A DNA stretch of 64,000 nucleotides from Acidimicrobiales bacterium. GTDB taxonomy: Bacteria > Actinomycetota > Acidimicrobiia > Acidimicrobiales > Aldehydirespiratoraceae. The translations under genes were made by a program, and so were the position numbers. The stretch is from the NCBI GenBank assembly GCA_029247365.1, contig JAQWLJ010000064.1:62001-126000 (forward strand). The letters run 5' to 3'. Below, piece after piece: positions 19,300 through 28,373 of this stretch (position 1 is its first letter; each line of letters begins with the position of its first letter). Below the pieces are notes generated by a model that was given only the letters and a program-made list of their open reading frames with translations, was not told where the DNA came from and did not search any database.

Positions 19300-21063
19300 G
19301 TGACCGACATGACGATTGAAGAGGTGCGAGCGCGCTACCAAGCCGAAAGAGCGAAGCGGATCCGACCCGAGGGCAATGCCCAGTTCCGGTCGTTCTCCGG
19401 CGAATTCGCTGACTTCGACACCGACCCATGGGTCGAGCCTGGCTTCACGCGCGACCCGCTCACCGACGACACCACCGCCGTCATCGTCGGTGGTGGATTT
19501 GCCGGCATGCTCACTGCAATCAACCTGACCAGACACGGCATCCGCAACTTCATCATCGTCGAGAAGGCCGGTGACTTCGGCGGTACGTGGTACTGGAACC
19601 GCTACCCGGGCTGCATGTGTGACGTCGAGTCCTACACCTATCTGCCGCTCCTGGAAGAGACCGGCTACATGCCCACCGAGAAGTATGCGAGCGCCGCCGA
19701 GATCTTCGGCTACTGCCAACTCCTCGGCGAACACTTTGATCTGTACCCGAACGCCCTGTTCCAGACCGAGATCGCGTCAGCCCAGTGGGACGACGACCAC
19801 GGGCGTTGGCAGATCACCACCTCCCGCGGCGATCGGCTGTCAAGCCGCTTCTTCATCACCGCCGGCGGCATCCTGCACAAGGCGAAGCTGCCGGCCATCC
19901 CCGGCATCCAGGACTTCGAGGGCCACATGTTCCACACCGCCCGGTGGGACTATTCGATCACCGGCGGCAGCCCAACTGAGCCCATGGACAAGCTCGGAGA
20001 CCTCCGCGTCGGAATTATCGGCACCGGCGCGACTGCGGTGCAGCTGGTCCCCCAGCTTGCTCGAGTCGCCAAGGACGTCGCCGTGTTCCAGCGCACGCCC
20101 TCGGCCGTCGGTGCGCGCAATAACGGGCCCACTGACGAAGCGTGGTTCCAGAGCCTCGAGCCCGGATGGCAAGAAGCGCGTCTGCAGAACTTCACCAAGG
20201 CGGTGACCGGCCAGCACCCCGAGCCAAACCTCGTCGACGACGGTTGGACCGAATTCATGTGGCACGACACCCAGCGGCAAGCAGCTGACGAAGCCGACGC
20301 GCTCGAACTCGAGCAACTCGACCTGCAGACGATGCGGGCGTTGCGCGACCGCGTGGACCGCGAGGTGCACGACCCAGAGACGGCCGAGAAGCTCAAGCCC
20401 TGGTACAACAAGCACTGCAAGCGGCTGTGCTTTCACGACGACTACCTGCCGGCCTTCAACGAGGGAAACGTCCACCTCGTCGACACTGGCGGGCGCGGCG
20501 TCGATCACGTAACCCCGACGGGCGTCGTCTTCGACGGCATCGAGTACCCCGTCGACCTGCTCATTTTCGCATCCGGCTTCGAGGTCACGACTGCGCTCGA
20601 GCAGCGACTCGGGTTTAACCCGGTCGGCCGCAATGGCACGTCGCTCGGCGCGCGCTGGGCCGACGGGGCCCACAGCCTGCATGGTGTGTTGTCGGCCGAG
20701 TTCCCAAATCTGCTGATCATTGGCGCGATCCAGGCTGGCTTCGGTGTCAACTTCGTGCACTTCCTCTCTGAGTCCGCTCGCCACGTGGCCTGGATCGTCA
20801 CCACGGCCGAAGCACAAGGCATCTGCTCGATCGAGGCGACCGTCGAAGCCGAGGAAGAGTGGCTTCACGTCTTGTACGGGGTTGCGATGGGGCTTCGTGC
20901 CTACTCGAGCACCTGCACGCCCGGCTACTACAACAGCGAAGGCAACCCGGGTCCCGGCGGCGCGCGCAACCTGGTCTACCCCGGCAGTCTTATGCACTAC
21001 GTCGGCTACCTCGAACGCTGGCGCGATGCCGGCAATATGGCGGGCACAAGAATCGAGCGATGA
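19300..21063 (+). CDS. Flavin-containing Baeyer-Villiger-type monooxygenase
   Basis: This 587-residue class B flavoprotein monooxygenase inserts oxygen into ketones using FAD and NADPH. The FAD site VIVGGGFAGM (about residues 61-70), the NADPH site GIIGTGATAVQ (about 238-248) and the Baeyer-Villiger fingerprint FEGHMFHTARWD (about 206-217) are present. The N-terminal extension and C-terminal region match the cyclohexanone/phenylacetone monooxygenase-like group. GTG 19300 and ATG 19309 are both possible starts; an AAAGGG lies upstream. It heads a run of co-directional catabolic genes and could make an ester for later hydrolysis (inference). Confidence 0.9.
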   Translation: MTDMTIEEVRARYQAERAKRIRPEGNAQFRSFSGEFADFDTDPWVEPGFTRDPLTDDTTAVIVGGGFAGMLTAINLTRHGIRNFIIVEKAGDFGGTWYWNRYPGCMCDVESYTYLPLLEETGYMPTEKYASAAEIFGYCQLLGEHFDLYPNALFQTEIASAQWDDDHGRWQITTSRGDRLSSRFFITAGGILHKAKLPAIPGIQDFEGHMFHTARWDYSITGGSPTEPMDKLGDLRVGIIGTGATAVQLVPQLARVAKDVAVFQRTPSAVGARNNGPTDEAWFQSLEPGWQEARLQNFTKAVTGQHPEPNLVDDGWTEFMWHDTQRQAADEADALELEQLDLQTMRALRDRVDREVHDPETAEKLKPWYNKHCKRLCFHDDYLPAFNEGNVHLVDTGGRGVDHVTPTGVVFDGIEYPVDLLIFASGFEVTTALEQRLGFNPVGRNGTSLGARWADGAHSLHGVLSAEFPNLLIIGAIQAGFGVNFVHFLSESARHVAWIVTTAEAQGICSIEATVEAEEEWLHVLYGVAMGLRAYSSTCTPGYYNSEGNPGPGGARNLVYPGSLMHYVGYLERWRDAGNMAGTRIER

Positions 21064-21075
21064 GCTCCCCCGGTC

Positions 21076-21081
21076 TACGTT
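21076..21081 (+). promoter_or_regulatory. Candidate -10 box of a leaderless promoter
   Basis: TACGTT lies 6 nt before the ATG at 21088. No Shine-Dalgarno sequence is seen, consistent with leaderless transcription. Confidence 0.45.
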
Positions 21082-21087
21082 TGCCCC

Positions 21088-21825
21088 ATGGCTGATGACC
21101 TCGTTCTACGCAACGACCGCGATGGTGTTGCCCACCTCACCCTGAACCGACCCGAAAAGCTCAACGCGCTCAACCCGGCCGTTTTCATGGAGCTGCGCAC
21201 CCATCTCGACGCCCTCGCTGCCGACGACTCCATTCGCTGCATGGTCCTCGGCGGTGCGGGACGGTCGTTCTGCGCTGGTCACGACCTCAACGCAATCGCC
21301 GATCACACGCCGGGACCGACGCCACACTTCGAACCCGAAACCGTCGACGCGCTCGAGCGGCTCCCAAAGCCGACGATCGCCCGCATCCACGGCCACTGCT
21401 ACACGGGCGGACTCGAGCTCGCCCTCGGCTGCGACCTGCTGATCGGCGGTGAATCGGCCCGATTGGGCGACACCCATGGCCAGTGGGGTCTCGTGCCCGT
21501 GTGGGGCATGTCGGTGCGGCTCCCCGAACGCGTTGGTCACTCGACTGCCAAGGAGCTCATGTTTACGAGTCGACGGATCGATGCCAACGAGGCCGAACGG
21601 ATCGGCCTGCTCGACAGAACGGTCGCTGACGACAAGCTCGATGCAACCATCGAGTCCCTCACAGCGGAGATCGTGGCGAACTCTGCGGGTACGAACCAGA
21701 TCGTCAAGCAACTGCTCGCCGACCGCGCCGAACGCACCCGCCACGAAGCTCTCCTCCACGAGCGAACGCGCCCCCACGGCCGACCCGACGACATGGCCGC
21801 ACGCATGCGGGCGGGCGGCCGCTGA
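21088..21825 (+). CDS. Enoyl-CoA hydratase/isomerase family protein
   Basis: This 245-residue crotonase-fold protein has the N-terminal LTLNRPEKLNALNP, the oxyanion segment FCAGHDL and the helix GGLELALGCDL, which keeps the first catalytic Glu. The second catalytic position lies in LGDTHGQWGL, where His replaces the usual Glu, as in many actinobacterial paralogues. It may therefore not be a classic hydratase. Its own TACGTT box suggests separate transcription. It is followed after 18 bp by the amidohydrolase gene. Confidence 0.88.
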   Translation: MADDLVLRNDRDGVAHLTLNRPEKLNALNPAVFMELRTHLDALAADDSIRCMVLGGAGRSFCAGHDLNAIADHTPGPTPHFEPETVDALERLPKPTIARIHGHCYTGGLELALGCDLLIGGESARLGDTHGQWGLVPVWGMSVRLPERVGHSTAKELMFTSRRIDANEAERIGLLDRTVADDKLDATIESLTAEIVANSAGTNQIVKQLLADRAERTRHEALLHERTRPHGRPDDMAARMRAGGR

Positions 21826-21830
21826 GCGCG

Positions 21831-21836
21831 TAGCCT
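21831..21836 (+). promoter_or_regulatory. Candidate -10 box of a leaderless promoter
   Basis: TAGCCT lies 7 nt before the ATG at 21844 and overlaps the end of the preceding gene region. This is the same arrangement as at several other starts in the window. Confidence 0.4.
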
Positions 21837-21843
21837 TCGGGGT

Positions 21844-23025
21844 ATGAGTGATCGCTACACCCTCGTCTCCGCCGACTGTCATGCCGGCGCCGATATCTTC
21901 ACCTACAGGGACTACTTGGAGTCCAGCCACCACGCCGATTTCGACGCATGGGCAGCGGACTTCAACAATCCGTGGGAAGACCTGACCGACGAGTCGAAAA
22001 TCCGCAACTGGGACAACGAGGTCCGCCAGCGCCAACTTGAGGCCGACGGCCTCGCCGGTGAGGTCGTTTTCCCCAACACGATCCCGCCGTTCTTCCCGTC
22101 GGGGCTCCTCGTGTCCGGCCTACCGCGCACGGCCGAGGAACTCGATCGGCGGTGGGCCGGCCTCCGAGCCCACAACCGCTGGCTCGCCGAGTGGTGCGAC
22201 GACCTCCCCGGTCGCCGCGCCGGACTCGCCCAGGTCTTCCCCAACGACGTCGAAGCCTCGGTGGCCGAAATCCACTGGGCGGCCGAGCACGGCCTGAAGG
22301 GCATCCTCTTCCCGGCGATTCCACCCGATGCTGACGTCTCGAAGCTCTGGACCGACGCCTACGACCCGATTTACCGGGCCTGCGAAGAGACCGGCCTCTC
22401 GGTCAACCAGCACGGAGGCGCTGGCATCCCCGACTACAGCACAGCCAAGATCAAGAACTTCCTGATGATCATGGAGGTGCCGTTCTTTGCGAACCGCAGC
22501 CTGTGGCACGTGATCCTCTCTGGCGTGTTCGAGCGCTTCCCGGGGCTGCAGTTCGTCATGACCGAGCAGCGCACCGGGTGGGTGCCCGACACGCTAAAGA
22601 AGATGGACGGGATCTGGTACGCCTTCAACCACGGCGGTGTCGGCGAGCTTCGCGCCGACGGCAACACTCTTGAACGCTCGCCGTCGAGCTACTTCGAGAC
22701 CAACTGCACAATGGGGGCGAGCTTCCCGTCGCGAGACGAGGCGAAGGCAATCGCCGAACTGGGTGTCGACAACGTCATGTGGGGGTCCGACTACCCGCAT
22801 CGCGAGGGGACATACCCCGACTCGGTCGCGTCGCTTCGCCACGTGTTCCACGAGTGGGCGCCAGCTGATCTGCACAAGCTGTTCGGCGGTACCGCAGCGA
22901 AGCTCTACGGGCTCGACATCGAACCGATGGCAGTGCTCGACCTCGGCCCCACCGTCGACGAGATCGCCAAGCCACTCGATGAAATCCCCGACAACCCGAG
23001 CATGGCGTTCGGCCGCCGGTTCTGA
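21844..23025 (+). CDS. Amidohydrolase family protein (amidohydrolase_2)
   Basis: This 393-residue TIM-barrel metal-dependent hydrolase or decarboxylase has an N-terminal SADCHAG replacing the usual DxHxH start. Later blocks are SVNQHGGAGIP, the QFVMTEQRTGW strand and the conserved NVMWGSDYPHREGTYP, whose Asp is typical of the family. Members include aminocarboxymuconate decarboxylase-like enzymes and C-C hydrolases. The substrate is unknown. A methyltransferase gene overlaps its stop (ATGA), so the two are translationally coupled. A distant relative is encoded at 41871-43046. Confidence 0.87.
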   Translation: MSDRYTLVSADCHAGADIFTYRDYLESSHHADFDAWAADFNNPWEDLTDESKIRNWDNEVRQRQLEADGLAGEVVFPNTIPPFFPSGLLVSGLPRTAEELDRRWAGLRAHNRWLAEWCDDLPGRRAGLAQVFPNDVEASVAEIHWAAEHGLKGILFPAIPPDADVSKLWTDAYDPIYRACEETGLSVNQHGGAGIPDYSTAKIKNFLMIMEVPFFANRSLWHVILSGVFERFPGLQFVMTEQRTGWVPDTLKKMDGIWYAFNHGGVGELRADGNTLERSPSSYFETNCTMGASFPSRDEAKAIAELGVDNVMWGSDYPHREGTYPDSVASLRHVFHEWAPADLHKLFGGTAAKLYGLDIEPMAVLDLGPTVDEIAKPLDEIPDNPSMAFGRRF

Positions 23026-23693
23026 TGATTGCTGAGTCGGTCGACAACTACTACGTCCTTCTTGCTCTCATCCACGAGACTCGGCAACCTGACCTCTACG
23101 TTGAGATCGGCGTCAACAAGGGCGACTCGCTGGGGTTCGCGCAACCCGGAACGCGCGTTGTCGGGGTCGATCCCAAGCCCGAGGTCGACGAGATCCCCAA
23201 CAACTGCACGATCGTCGCCCAGACGAGCGATGACTTCTTTGCCAATCCCAAAGCCCTGCGCGGCGAACCGATCGACCTGGGCTTCGCCGACGGCCTCCAC
23301 TGGTGGGAACAAACGCTGCGCGACGTGGCAAACCTCGAGCGCCACGCCTCACCCGACGGCGTGATCCTGATCCACGACTGCAATCCGCGCGACGAGATCA
23401 CCGCTGCTCGCGAACGGACCACGGTGTTCTGGTCAGGCGACGTGTGGAAGACCGTGGTCGCGCTTCGCCGTTATCGACCCGACCTTTCCGTCATCACGGC
23501 CGACGTGCCACCGACCGGCCTCGCCATCGTGACCGACCTCGACCCGACGAGTGATGTGTTATTCGATCGCTACAACGAGATCGTTGCAGAGATCGACCAG
23601 CTCACCTGGGCCGACATGGAAGCGGCCGACCGGAGCGAGTTCATTGGTCTGGTCGGGCCAGACTGGACCACCCTCCGCCCCCTGGTCGCCTGA
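23025..23693 (+). CDS. Class I SAM-dependent methyltransferase (Methyltransf_24-like)
   Basis: This 222-residue protein has a SAM motif I (LYVEIGVNKGDSL), a conserved acidic strand (VVGVDPKPEV) and the FADGLHWWEQTLRDV and GVILIHDCNP blocks seen in the Methyltransf_24 and cephalosporin-hydroxylase-like families. It starts within the amidohydrolase stop codon and ends 2 bp before the gamma-glutamyltransferase, so it is part of a tight operon. The acceptor molecule is unknown. Confidence 0.78.
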   Translation: MIAESVDNYYVLLALIHETRQPDLYVEIGVNKGDSLGFAQPGTRVVGVDPKPEVDEIPNNCTIVAQTSDDFFANPKALRGEPIDLGFADGLHWWEQTLRDVANLERHASPDGVILIHDCNPRDEITAARERTTVFWSGDVWKTVVALRRYRPDLSVITADVPPTGLAIVTDLDPTSDVLFDRYNEIVAEIDQLTWADMEAADRSEFIGLVGPDWTTLRPLVA

Positions 23694-23695
23694 CC

Positions 23696-25306
23696 ATGAG
23701 CGGGCAGGGCATGATCGTTGCGGCGCAGCCAGAGGCAGCCGAGGCCGGCGCTCGAGTCCTCAAGCGAGGAGGTAACGCCGTCGATGCGGCGATCACCGCC
23801 GCCTTCGTCCAGACGGTCGTCGATCCTCAGATGTGCGGGATCGCAGGCTTCGGCAACGCGCAGATCTTCATGCCCGGCGCCGGCGTCCACGAGTGCATCG
23901 ACTTTCACGGCACCACGCCGGCCGCTGCAACTCCCGACATGTGGCTCGGTGAGCTGCAGGGTGAGACCCGCGACGGCTTCGGGTTCATCGTCGAAGGCGA
24001 GATCAACGACGTCGGGTACCAGTCGATCACCACCCCCGGCAGCCTCCTGGCGTTCTGGGAAGCGATCCGCGACTTCGGCAGCTTCGAGTGGGCCGATGTG
24101 GTCGAGCCGGCGATCGGCTTCGCAGAGGACGGTTTCGCCGTTCGGCCCCACGTCGCGTACTGGTGGAACCATGGCGCGGCGCTCGGTCGGGCCCACGTCG
24201 AGAGGCGGCTTGCCCTCACCCAGACCGGACGCGACATCTACTTGCGAGCCGACGGCACGCTCAAGCGACTCGGCGATCGCATCACCAACCCTGACTTAGG
24301 TCGAACCCTCCGGCGCATCGCCGAGGGCGGCGCCGACGTTTTTTATCGTGGAGAGATCGCCGACGAGATCGATGCCGACATGCAAGCGAACGGTGGGCTC
24401 CTTTGCCGCGCCGACCTCGAGTGGTACGCGACAGTCCGCGGCGCGCCGCTCCACGGCACTTACCGAGACACCGACGTCTTCACGAACCGGCCGCCCGGCG
24501 GCGGCGTCATGCTCGTCGAGATGCTCAACATCCTCGAGTGTTTCGATTTGGCCGCGCTTGGCCACAACACAACCGAGTACATCCGGACCGTTTGCGAAGC
24601 GATGAAGGTCGCCACCAGCGACAAGGACCGCTTTGTTGGCGACCCTCGGTTCGTCGACGTGCCCCTCGACCGACTGACGTCGAAGGCGTATGCAGCCGAG
24701 GTTGCGGGACGTATCGCCACCGGTGAGCGCGCCCATGTCGAACGGCTGGACGGGCCCAAGGAACCAAAGGACACGACACACGTCGGTGTAGTCGATGCTG
24801 CCGGCAACTGCGTCACCATGACTCACTCGCTCGGTATGCCCTCCGGCGTGATCTCCGAAGGCCTCGGCTTTATGTATAACGGATGCATGGGGGTCTTCGA
24901 CCCCCGGCCGGGTCGAGCGGGGTCGATCGCTCCGGGCAAGAGCCGCTTCAGCTCCTTGTGCCCGACGATCGTGATGCGCGATGGCACGCCCCGATTGGTC
25001 ATCGGGGCTCCGGGCGGCACCCAGATTGCGATGGGTGTGTTGCAGGCGACACTGAACGTCTTCGACTTCGACATGTCGATGGATCGGGCCGTTTCGGTGC
25101 CTCGCTTCTCGTCGACCAGCGATGTGATCGATATCAGCAACCGCATTCCCGACTACACCGTCGAGCCGTTACGCGCCGACGGCTACGAGATCATCCGCGC
25201 CGCCTCGAGCTTCGGCTTCGCCGCCATCCACGGGATCCGAGTCGACGATGGGTTATTGAGCGGCGGAGCCGATCCCGGCCACGACGGGGTCGCGCTGCTC
25301 GTCTGA
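23696..25306 (+). CDS. Gamma-glutamyltransferase family protein
   Basis: This 536-residue Ntn-hydrolase precursor of the gamma-glutamyltransferase family has the N-terminal block LKRGGNAVDAAITAAFV, and the catalytic Thr is expected in DTTHVGVVDAAGN. Autocleavage before that Thr would give the large and small subunits. The small subunit keeps PGKSRFSSLCPTIV and VIGAPGGTQI. No signal peptide is visible, so it is probably cytoplasmic, unlike classic glutathione enzymes. In a mycothiol-using actinobacterium it may act on another gamma-glutamyl or amide compound (inference). A paralogue lies at 60460-62013. Confidence 0.9.
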   Translation: MSGQGMIVAAQPEAAEAGARVLKRGGNAVDAAITAAFVQTVVDPQMCGIAGFGNAQIFMPGAGVHECIDFHGTTPAAATPDMWLGELQGETRDGFGFIVEGEINDVGYQSITTPGSLLAFWEAIRDFGSFEWADVVEPAIGFAEDGFAVRPHVAYWWNHGAALGRAHVERRLALTQTGRDIYLRADGTLKRLGDRITNPDLGRTLRRIAEGGADVFYRGEIADEIDADMQANGGLLCRADLEWYATVRGAPLHGTYRDTDVFTNRPPGGGVMLVEMLNILECFDLAALGHNTTEYIRTVCEAMKVATSDKDRFVGDPRFVDVPLDRLTSKAYAAEVAGRIATGERAHVERLDGPKEPKDTTHVGVVDAAGNCVTMTHSLGMPSGVISEGLGFMYNGCMGVFDPRPGRAGSIAPGKSRFSSLCPTIVMRDGTPRLVIGAPGGTQIAMGVLQATLNVFDFDMSMDRAVSVPRFSSTSDVIDISNRIPDYTVEPLRADGYEIIRAASSFGFAAIHGIRVDDGLLSGGADPGHDGVALLV

Positions 25307-25338
25307 CCCGGCGTTTCGGCGTTTGCTGAAGCAGACTG

Positions 25339-26553
25339 ATGGGTATGAAGCTAGTCAGCGCCACGCCGTTCATCGTCAAGACGCCAAAACCCCATCTCGG
25401 TGGACACAAGTGGTTCTTCGTGAAGCTCGAGACCGACAACGGTCTGGTCGGCTGGGGCGAATGTGCGGTTCTGTGGTCGATGATGGGGATGGAAGACACC
25501 TTCGAGGCGATCGTCAACGATGCCTTCGAGCGCTACCTGCTCGATGAGACACCGATCGACCGGCAGATGCTCACCAAACGGATGTACGGCGGCATGACGG
25601 CGGAGAACCCAGGGCTGTTCACCGCCGGCGTGATCAGCGCCTTCGACGTCGCACTGTGGGACCTCACCGGTAAATTCTACGAGGCTCCGATCTACGACCT
25701 GCTCGGCGGGAAGTTCCGCGACCGGATCCGGACCTACACCTACATCTATGACCCCGATGCGCTCGAGGCAGGCGACACCGATGATTTTGCCGACCGGTGG
25801 CTGGGCGGTATCGACGGCATTGGGGAGGTGGCGAAGAAACTTGTCGATCACGGCTTCAGCGGTCTCAAGCTCGATCCGGTTGCGTTCCACGGCACCAGCA
25901 CCCTTCCCTTGACCCCCTACGAGCTCTCGATGGAGCAGTACGACACCGCAGCTCGCACAATCGAGGCAATCCGCAACGCCATCGGCAACCAGGCCGACAT
26001 CCTTATCGGCACCCACGGACAGACGACACCATCGTCGGCCCGGCGCCTCGCCAGACTCCTCGAGCCGTACAACCCGCTCTGGCTCGAAGAGCCTTGTCCA
26101 CCCGAAAACGTCGACGAGATGGCCCGAATAGCCCAGTCGACCACGATTCCGATCGCCACCGGCGAGCGGCTCGCCTTCAACGACTTCCAACCGCTGTTTG
26201 CCGCCGGGGCGTGCCACTTTGCGCAACCCGACCTAGGCGGATGCGGCGGTATCACCGCGGCCCGCGAAATCGCGTCGATGGCCGAGGCCCACTACGTGCT
26301 GATGGCGCCCCACGTATGGGGTGGGCCGATCATCACCGCTGCGGCGCTGCAGCTCGACGCCGCCATTCCGAACTTCCTCATCCAGGAGAGCATCTACAAG
26401 TCGAACCTCTTCTTCGACGAGATCATCGAGGAACCGTTCGTGTGGGAAGACGGCGATCTGCTCGTCCCTGATCGTCCCGGCCACGGCATCAACCTGATCG
26501 AAGAGAAACTGGTCGAGCACAAGGCACGCCACGGCCTCCGGCGTCGATCCTGA
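25339..26553 (+). CDS. Enolase-superfamily sugar acid dehydratase (mandelate racemase/galactonate dehydratase-like)
   Basis: This 404-residue protein has the N-terminal capping domain (GLVGWGECAVLW) and a modified TIM barrel. The blocks WLEEPCPPEN, IPIATGERLAFND, QPDLGGCGGITAAREIA and MAPHVWGGPI hold the metal ligands and the catalytic His of the galactonate/gluconate dehydratase groups. The family removes a proton alpha to a carboxylate, usually dehydrating an acid sugar. Start codons at 25339 and 25345 are both possible. It follows the gamma-glutamyltransferase after 32 bp. Confidence 0.87.
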   Translation: MGMKLVSATPFIVKTPKPHLGGHKWFFVKLETDNGLVGWGECAVLWSMMGMEDTFEAIVNDAFERYLLDETPIDRQMLTKRMYGGMTAENPGLFTAGVISAFDVALWDLTGKFYEAPIYDLLGGKFRDRIRTYTYIYDPDALEAGDTDDFADRWLGGIDGIGEVAKKLVDHGFSGLKLDPVAFHGTSTLPLTPYELSMEQYDTAARTIEAIRNAIGNQADILIGTHGQTTPSSARRLARLLEPYNPLWLEEPCPPENVDEMARIAQSTTIPIATGERLAFNDFQPLFAAGACHFAQPDLGGCGGITAAREIASMAEAHYVLMAPHVWGGPIITAAALQLDAAIPNFLIQESIYKSNLFFDEIIEEPFVWEDGDLLVPDRPGHGINLIEEKLVEHKARHGLRRRS

Positions 26554-26607
26554 GCTAATCTCCCGTCCGTTCTATACGGCGAAAGCCACACACCCAGGGG
26601 GACTCAC

Positions 26608-27693
26608 ATGCCACAGACCGTGAAGGGCGTCGTCGCCATGGAAAAGGGGGCGCCGGTCACGATCGAGAACGTCATCATCCCCGACCCGGGCCCTGGCGAG
26701 GCTGTTGTGGCCATCCAGGCGTGCGGCGTGTGCCACACCGATCTCCACTACCGCGAGGGTGGCATCAACGACGAGTTCCCCTTCCTGCTCGGTCACGAGG
26801 CCAGCGGTGTGGTCGAGTCCGTCGGTGAAGGGGTCACCGACGTTGCCCCCGGTGACTTCGTCATCCTCAACTGGCGCGCCGTGTGCGGCAACTGCCGCAG
26901 TTGCCTTAAGGGCAAGCCCCACATCTGCTTCTCGACGTTCAACGCTGAACAGAAGATGACCCTCGAAGATGGCACCGAACTGTCGCCTGCCCTTGGAATC
27001 GGAGCGTTTGCCGAAAAGACCCTTGTCGCGTCGGGTCAATGCACCAAGGTCGACCCTCAGACCCGCCCGGCTGCAGCCGGACTTCTTGGCTGTGGCGTCA
27101 TGGCCGGTATCGGTGCCGCCATCAACACCGGTGGCGTGAGCCGCGGCGACAGCGTTGCCGTATTTGGTTGCGGTGGGGTAGGCGATGCCGCCATCGCCGG
27201 CAGTGCACTCGCCGGTGCATCCACGATCATTGCGGTTGACATCGACGACCAGAAACTCCAGTGGGCGAAGGGCTTCGGTGCAACCCACACAATCAACTCG
27301 GCTAACGAGGACGCAGTCGAGAAGATCCGCGAACTCACCGACGGCAACGGTGTCGACGTGGCGATCGAGGCGATCGGTCTGCCCGAGGTCTACAAGCAGT
27401 GCTTTGAGGCGCGCGACCTCGCCGGCACCGTCGTGTTGGTGGGCGTGCCCCGCCCCGACATGGAGCTAACGTTGCCGTACCTCGACGTGTTCGGTCGCGG
27501 TGGAGCGCTCAAGTCGAGTTGGTACGGCGACTGCCTTCCAAGCCGCGACTTCCCGATGCTGATCGACCTGTACCAGCAGGGCCGCCTCGACCTCGACGGG
27601 TTCGTCAGCGAGATCATCCCGCTCGACGGCGTGGAAGAGGCCTTCCACAAGATGGAGCGCGGCGACGTGCTGCGCTCCGTCGTCGAGATCTGA
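26608..27693 (+). CDS. mscR: S-(hydroxymethyl)mycothiol dehydrogenase
   Basis: This 361-residue zinc-dependent class III-like alcohol dehydrogenase has a catalytic zinc site visible at C42 and H63-E64. The structural zinc site is C93, C96, C99 and C107 (CGNCRSC and HIC), and the NAD-binding loop is VFGCGGVGD. The sequence fits the actinobacterial mycothiol-dependent formaldehyde dehydrogenase/nitrosomycothiol reductase. This enzyme oxidises the adduct of formaldehyde and mycothiol. An AGGGGGACTCAC ribosome binding site precedes the ATG. The gene next door is a metallo-beta-lactamase-fold protein, the same pairing as Rv2259-Rv2260 in Mycobacterium tuberculosis. Confidence 0.9.
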   Translation: MPQTVKGVVAMEKGAPVTIENVIIPDPGPGEAVVAIQACGVCHTDLHYREGGINDEFPFLLGHEASGVVESVGEGVTDVAPGDFVILNWRAVCGNCRSCLKGKPHICFSTFNAEQKMTLEDGTELSPALGIGAFAEKTLVASGQCTKVDPQTRPAAAGLLGCGVMAGIGAAINTGGVSRGDSVAVFGCGGVGDAAIAGSALAGASTIIAVDIDDQKLQWAKGFGATHTINSANEDAVEKIRELTDGNGVDVAIEAIGLPEVYKQCFEARDLAGTVVLVGVPRPDMELTLPYLDVFGRGGALKSSWYGDCLPSRDFPMLIDLYQQGRLDLDGFVSEIIPLDGVEEAFHKMERGDVLRSVVEI

Positions 27694-27717
27694 TCGCAAC
27701 GCGGAACGGCGACAACA

Positions 27718-28347
27718 ATGACCATCGAACTCGTCACGACCGACGGCATCTTCGCACTCGACGGAGGTGAGTGGGAGGTTGAGAACAACATCTGGCTGGT
27801 CGGTGACGACTGCGAGGTGATGATCTTCGATGCCGCTCACGACCACCAACCGATTGTCGATGCGGTCAACGGCCGCAAGGTGACAGCGATCGTGCTCACC
27901 CACGGCCACAACGACCACATCAATGCAGCCGAAGCACTGCGCAACGCAGTCGACGCACCGATCCTGCTGCACCCCGACGACCGGATGCTGTGGGACGTTG
28001 TCTACCCCGACTCCGCCCCCGACGGCGATGTCGTGCCCGGCACCACACTCGTCGCAGGCGGACACGAGGTCGGCATCATTCACACCCCAGGCCACTCACC
28101 GGGTTGCTGCTGCTTCCACGATGTCGCCGCCGGTCGTGTGATCTCTGGCGACACCCTCTTCTGTGGGGGTCCAGGGGCCACTGGGCGCAGCTACAGCGAC
28201 GAACCGACCATCCTTTGCTCGATTCGTGACCAGCTCCTCACCCTTCCCGGCAACACGATCGTCCATACGGGCCACGGCGACACGACGGTCATCGATGACG
28301 AACGCGGGCGAGTCATGGACCGCATCGCCGAGCTAGAAATCGGCTGA
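27718..28347 (+). CDS. Metallo-beta-lactamase-fold hydrolase, partner of mycothiol-dependent formaldehyde dehydrogenase
   Basis: This 209-residue glyoxalase II-like hydrolase has the zinc-binding motif THGHNDH at residues 61-67 and later ligands in HTPGHSPGCCC, VISGDTLF and VHTGHGDTT. It sits 24 bp after mscR, and such proteins commonly neighbour mscR in actinobacteria. It is the probable S-formylmycothiol hydrolase that releases formate, although this role is inferred from context. Confidence 0.85.
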   Translation: MTIELVTTDGIFALDGGEWEVENNIWLVGDDCEVMIFDAAHDHQPIVDAVNGRKVTAIVLTHGHNDHINAAEALRNAVDAPILLHPDDRMLWDVVYPDSAPDGDVVPGTTLVAGGHEVGIIHTPGHSPGCCCFHDVAAGRVISGDTLFCGGPGATGRSYSDEPTILCSIRDQLLTLPGNTIVHTGHGDTTVIDDERGRVMDRIAELEIG

Positions 28348-28373
28348 CCGTCCCTCGGCAAAACGGTCGCGCC

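Noticed and set aside
19840-20997. A 385-residue minus-strand open frame antisense to the monooxygenase gene.
   Set aside because: It mirrors the codon structure of the plus-strand gene and has no protein-family features. Long antisense frames are expected in high-GC coding DNA.
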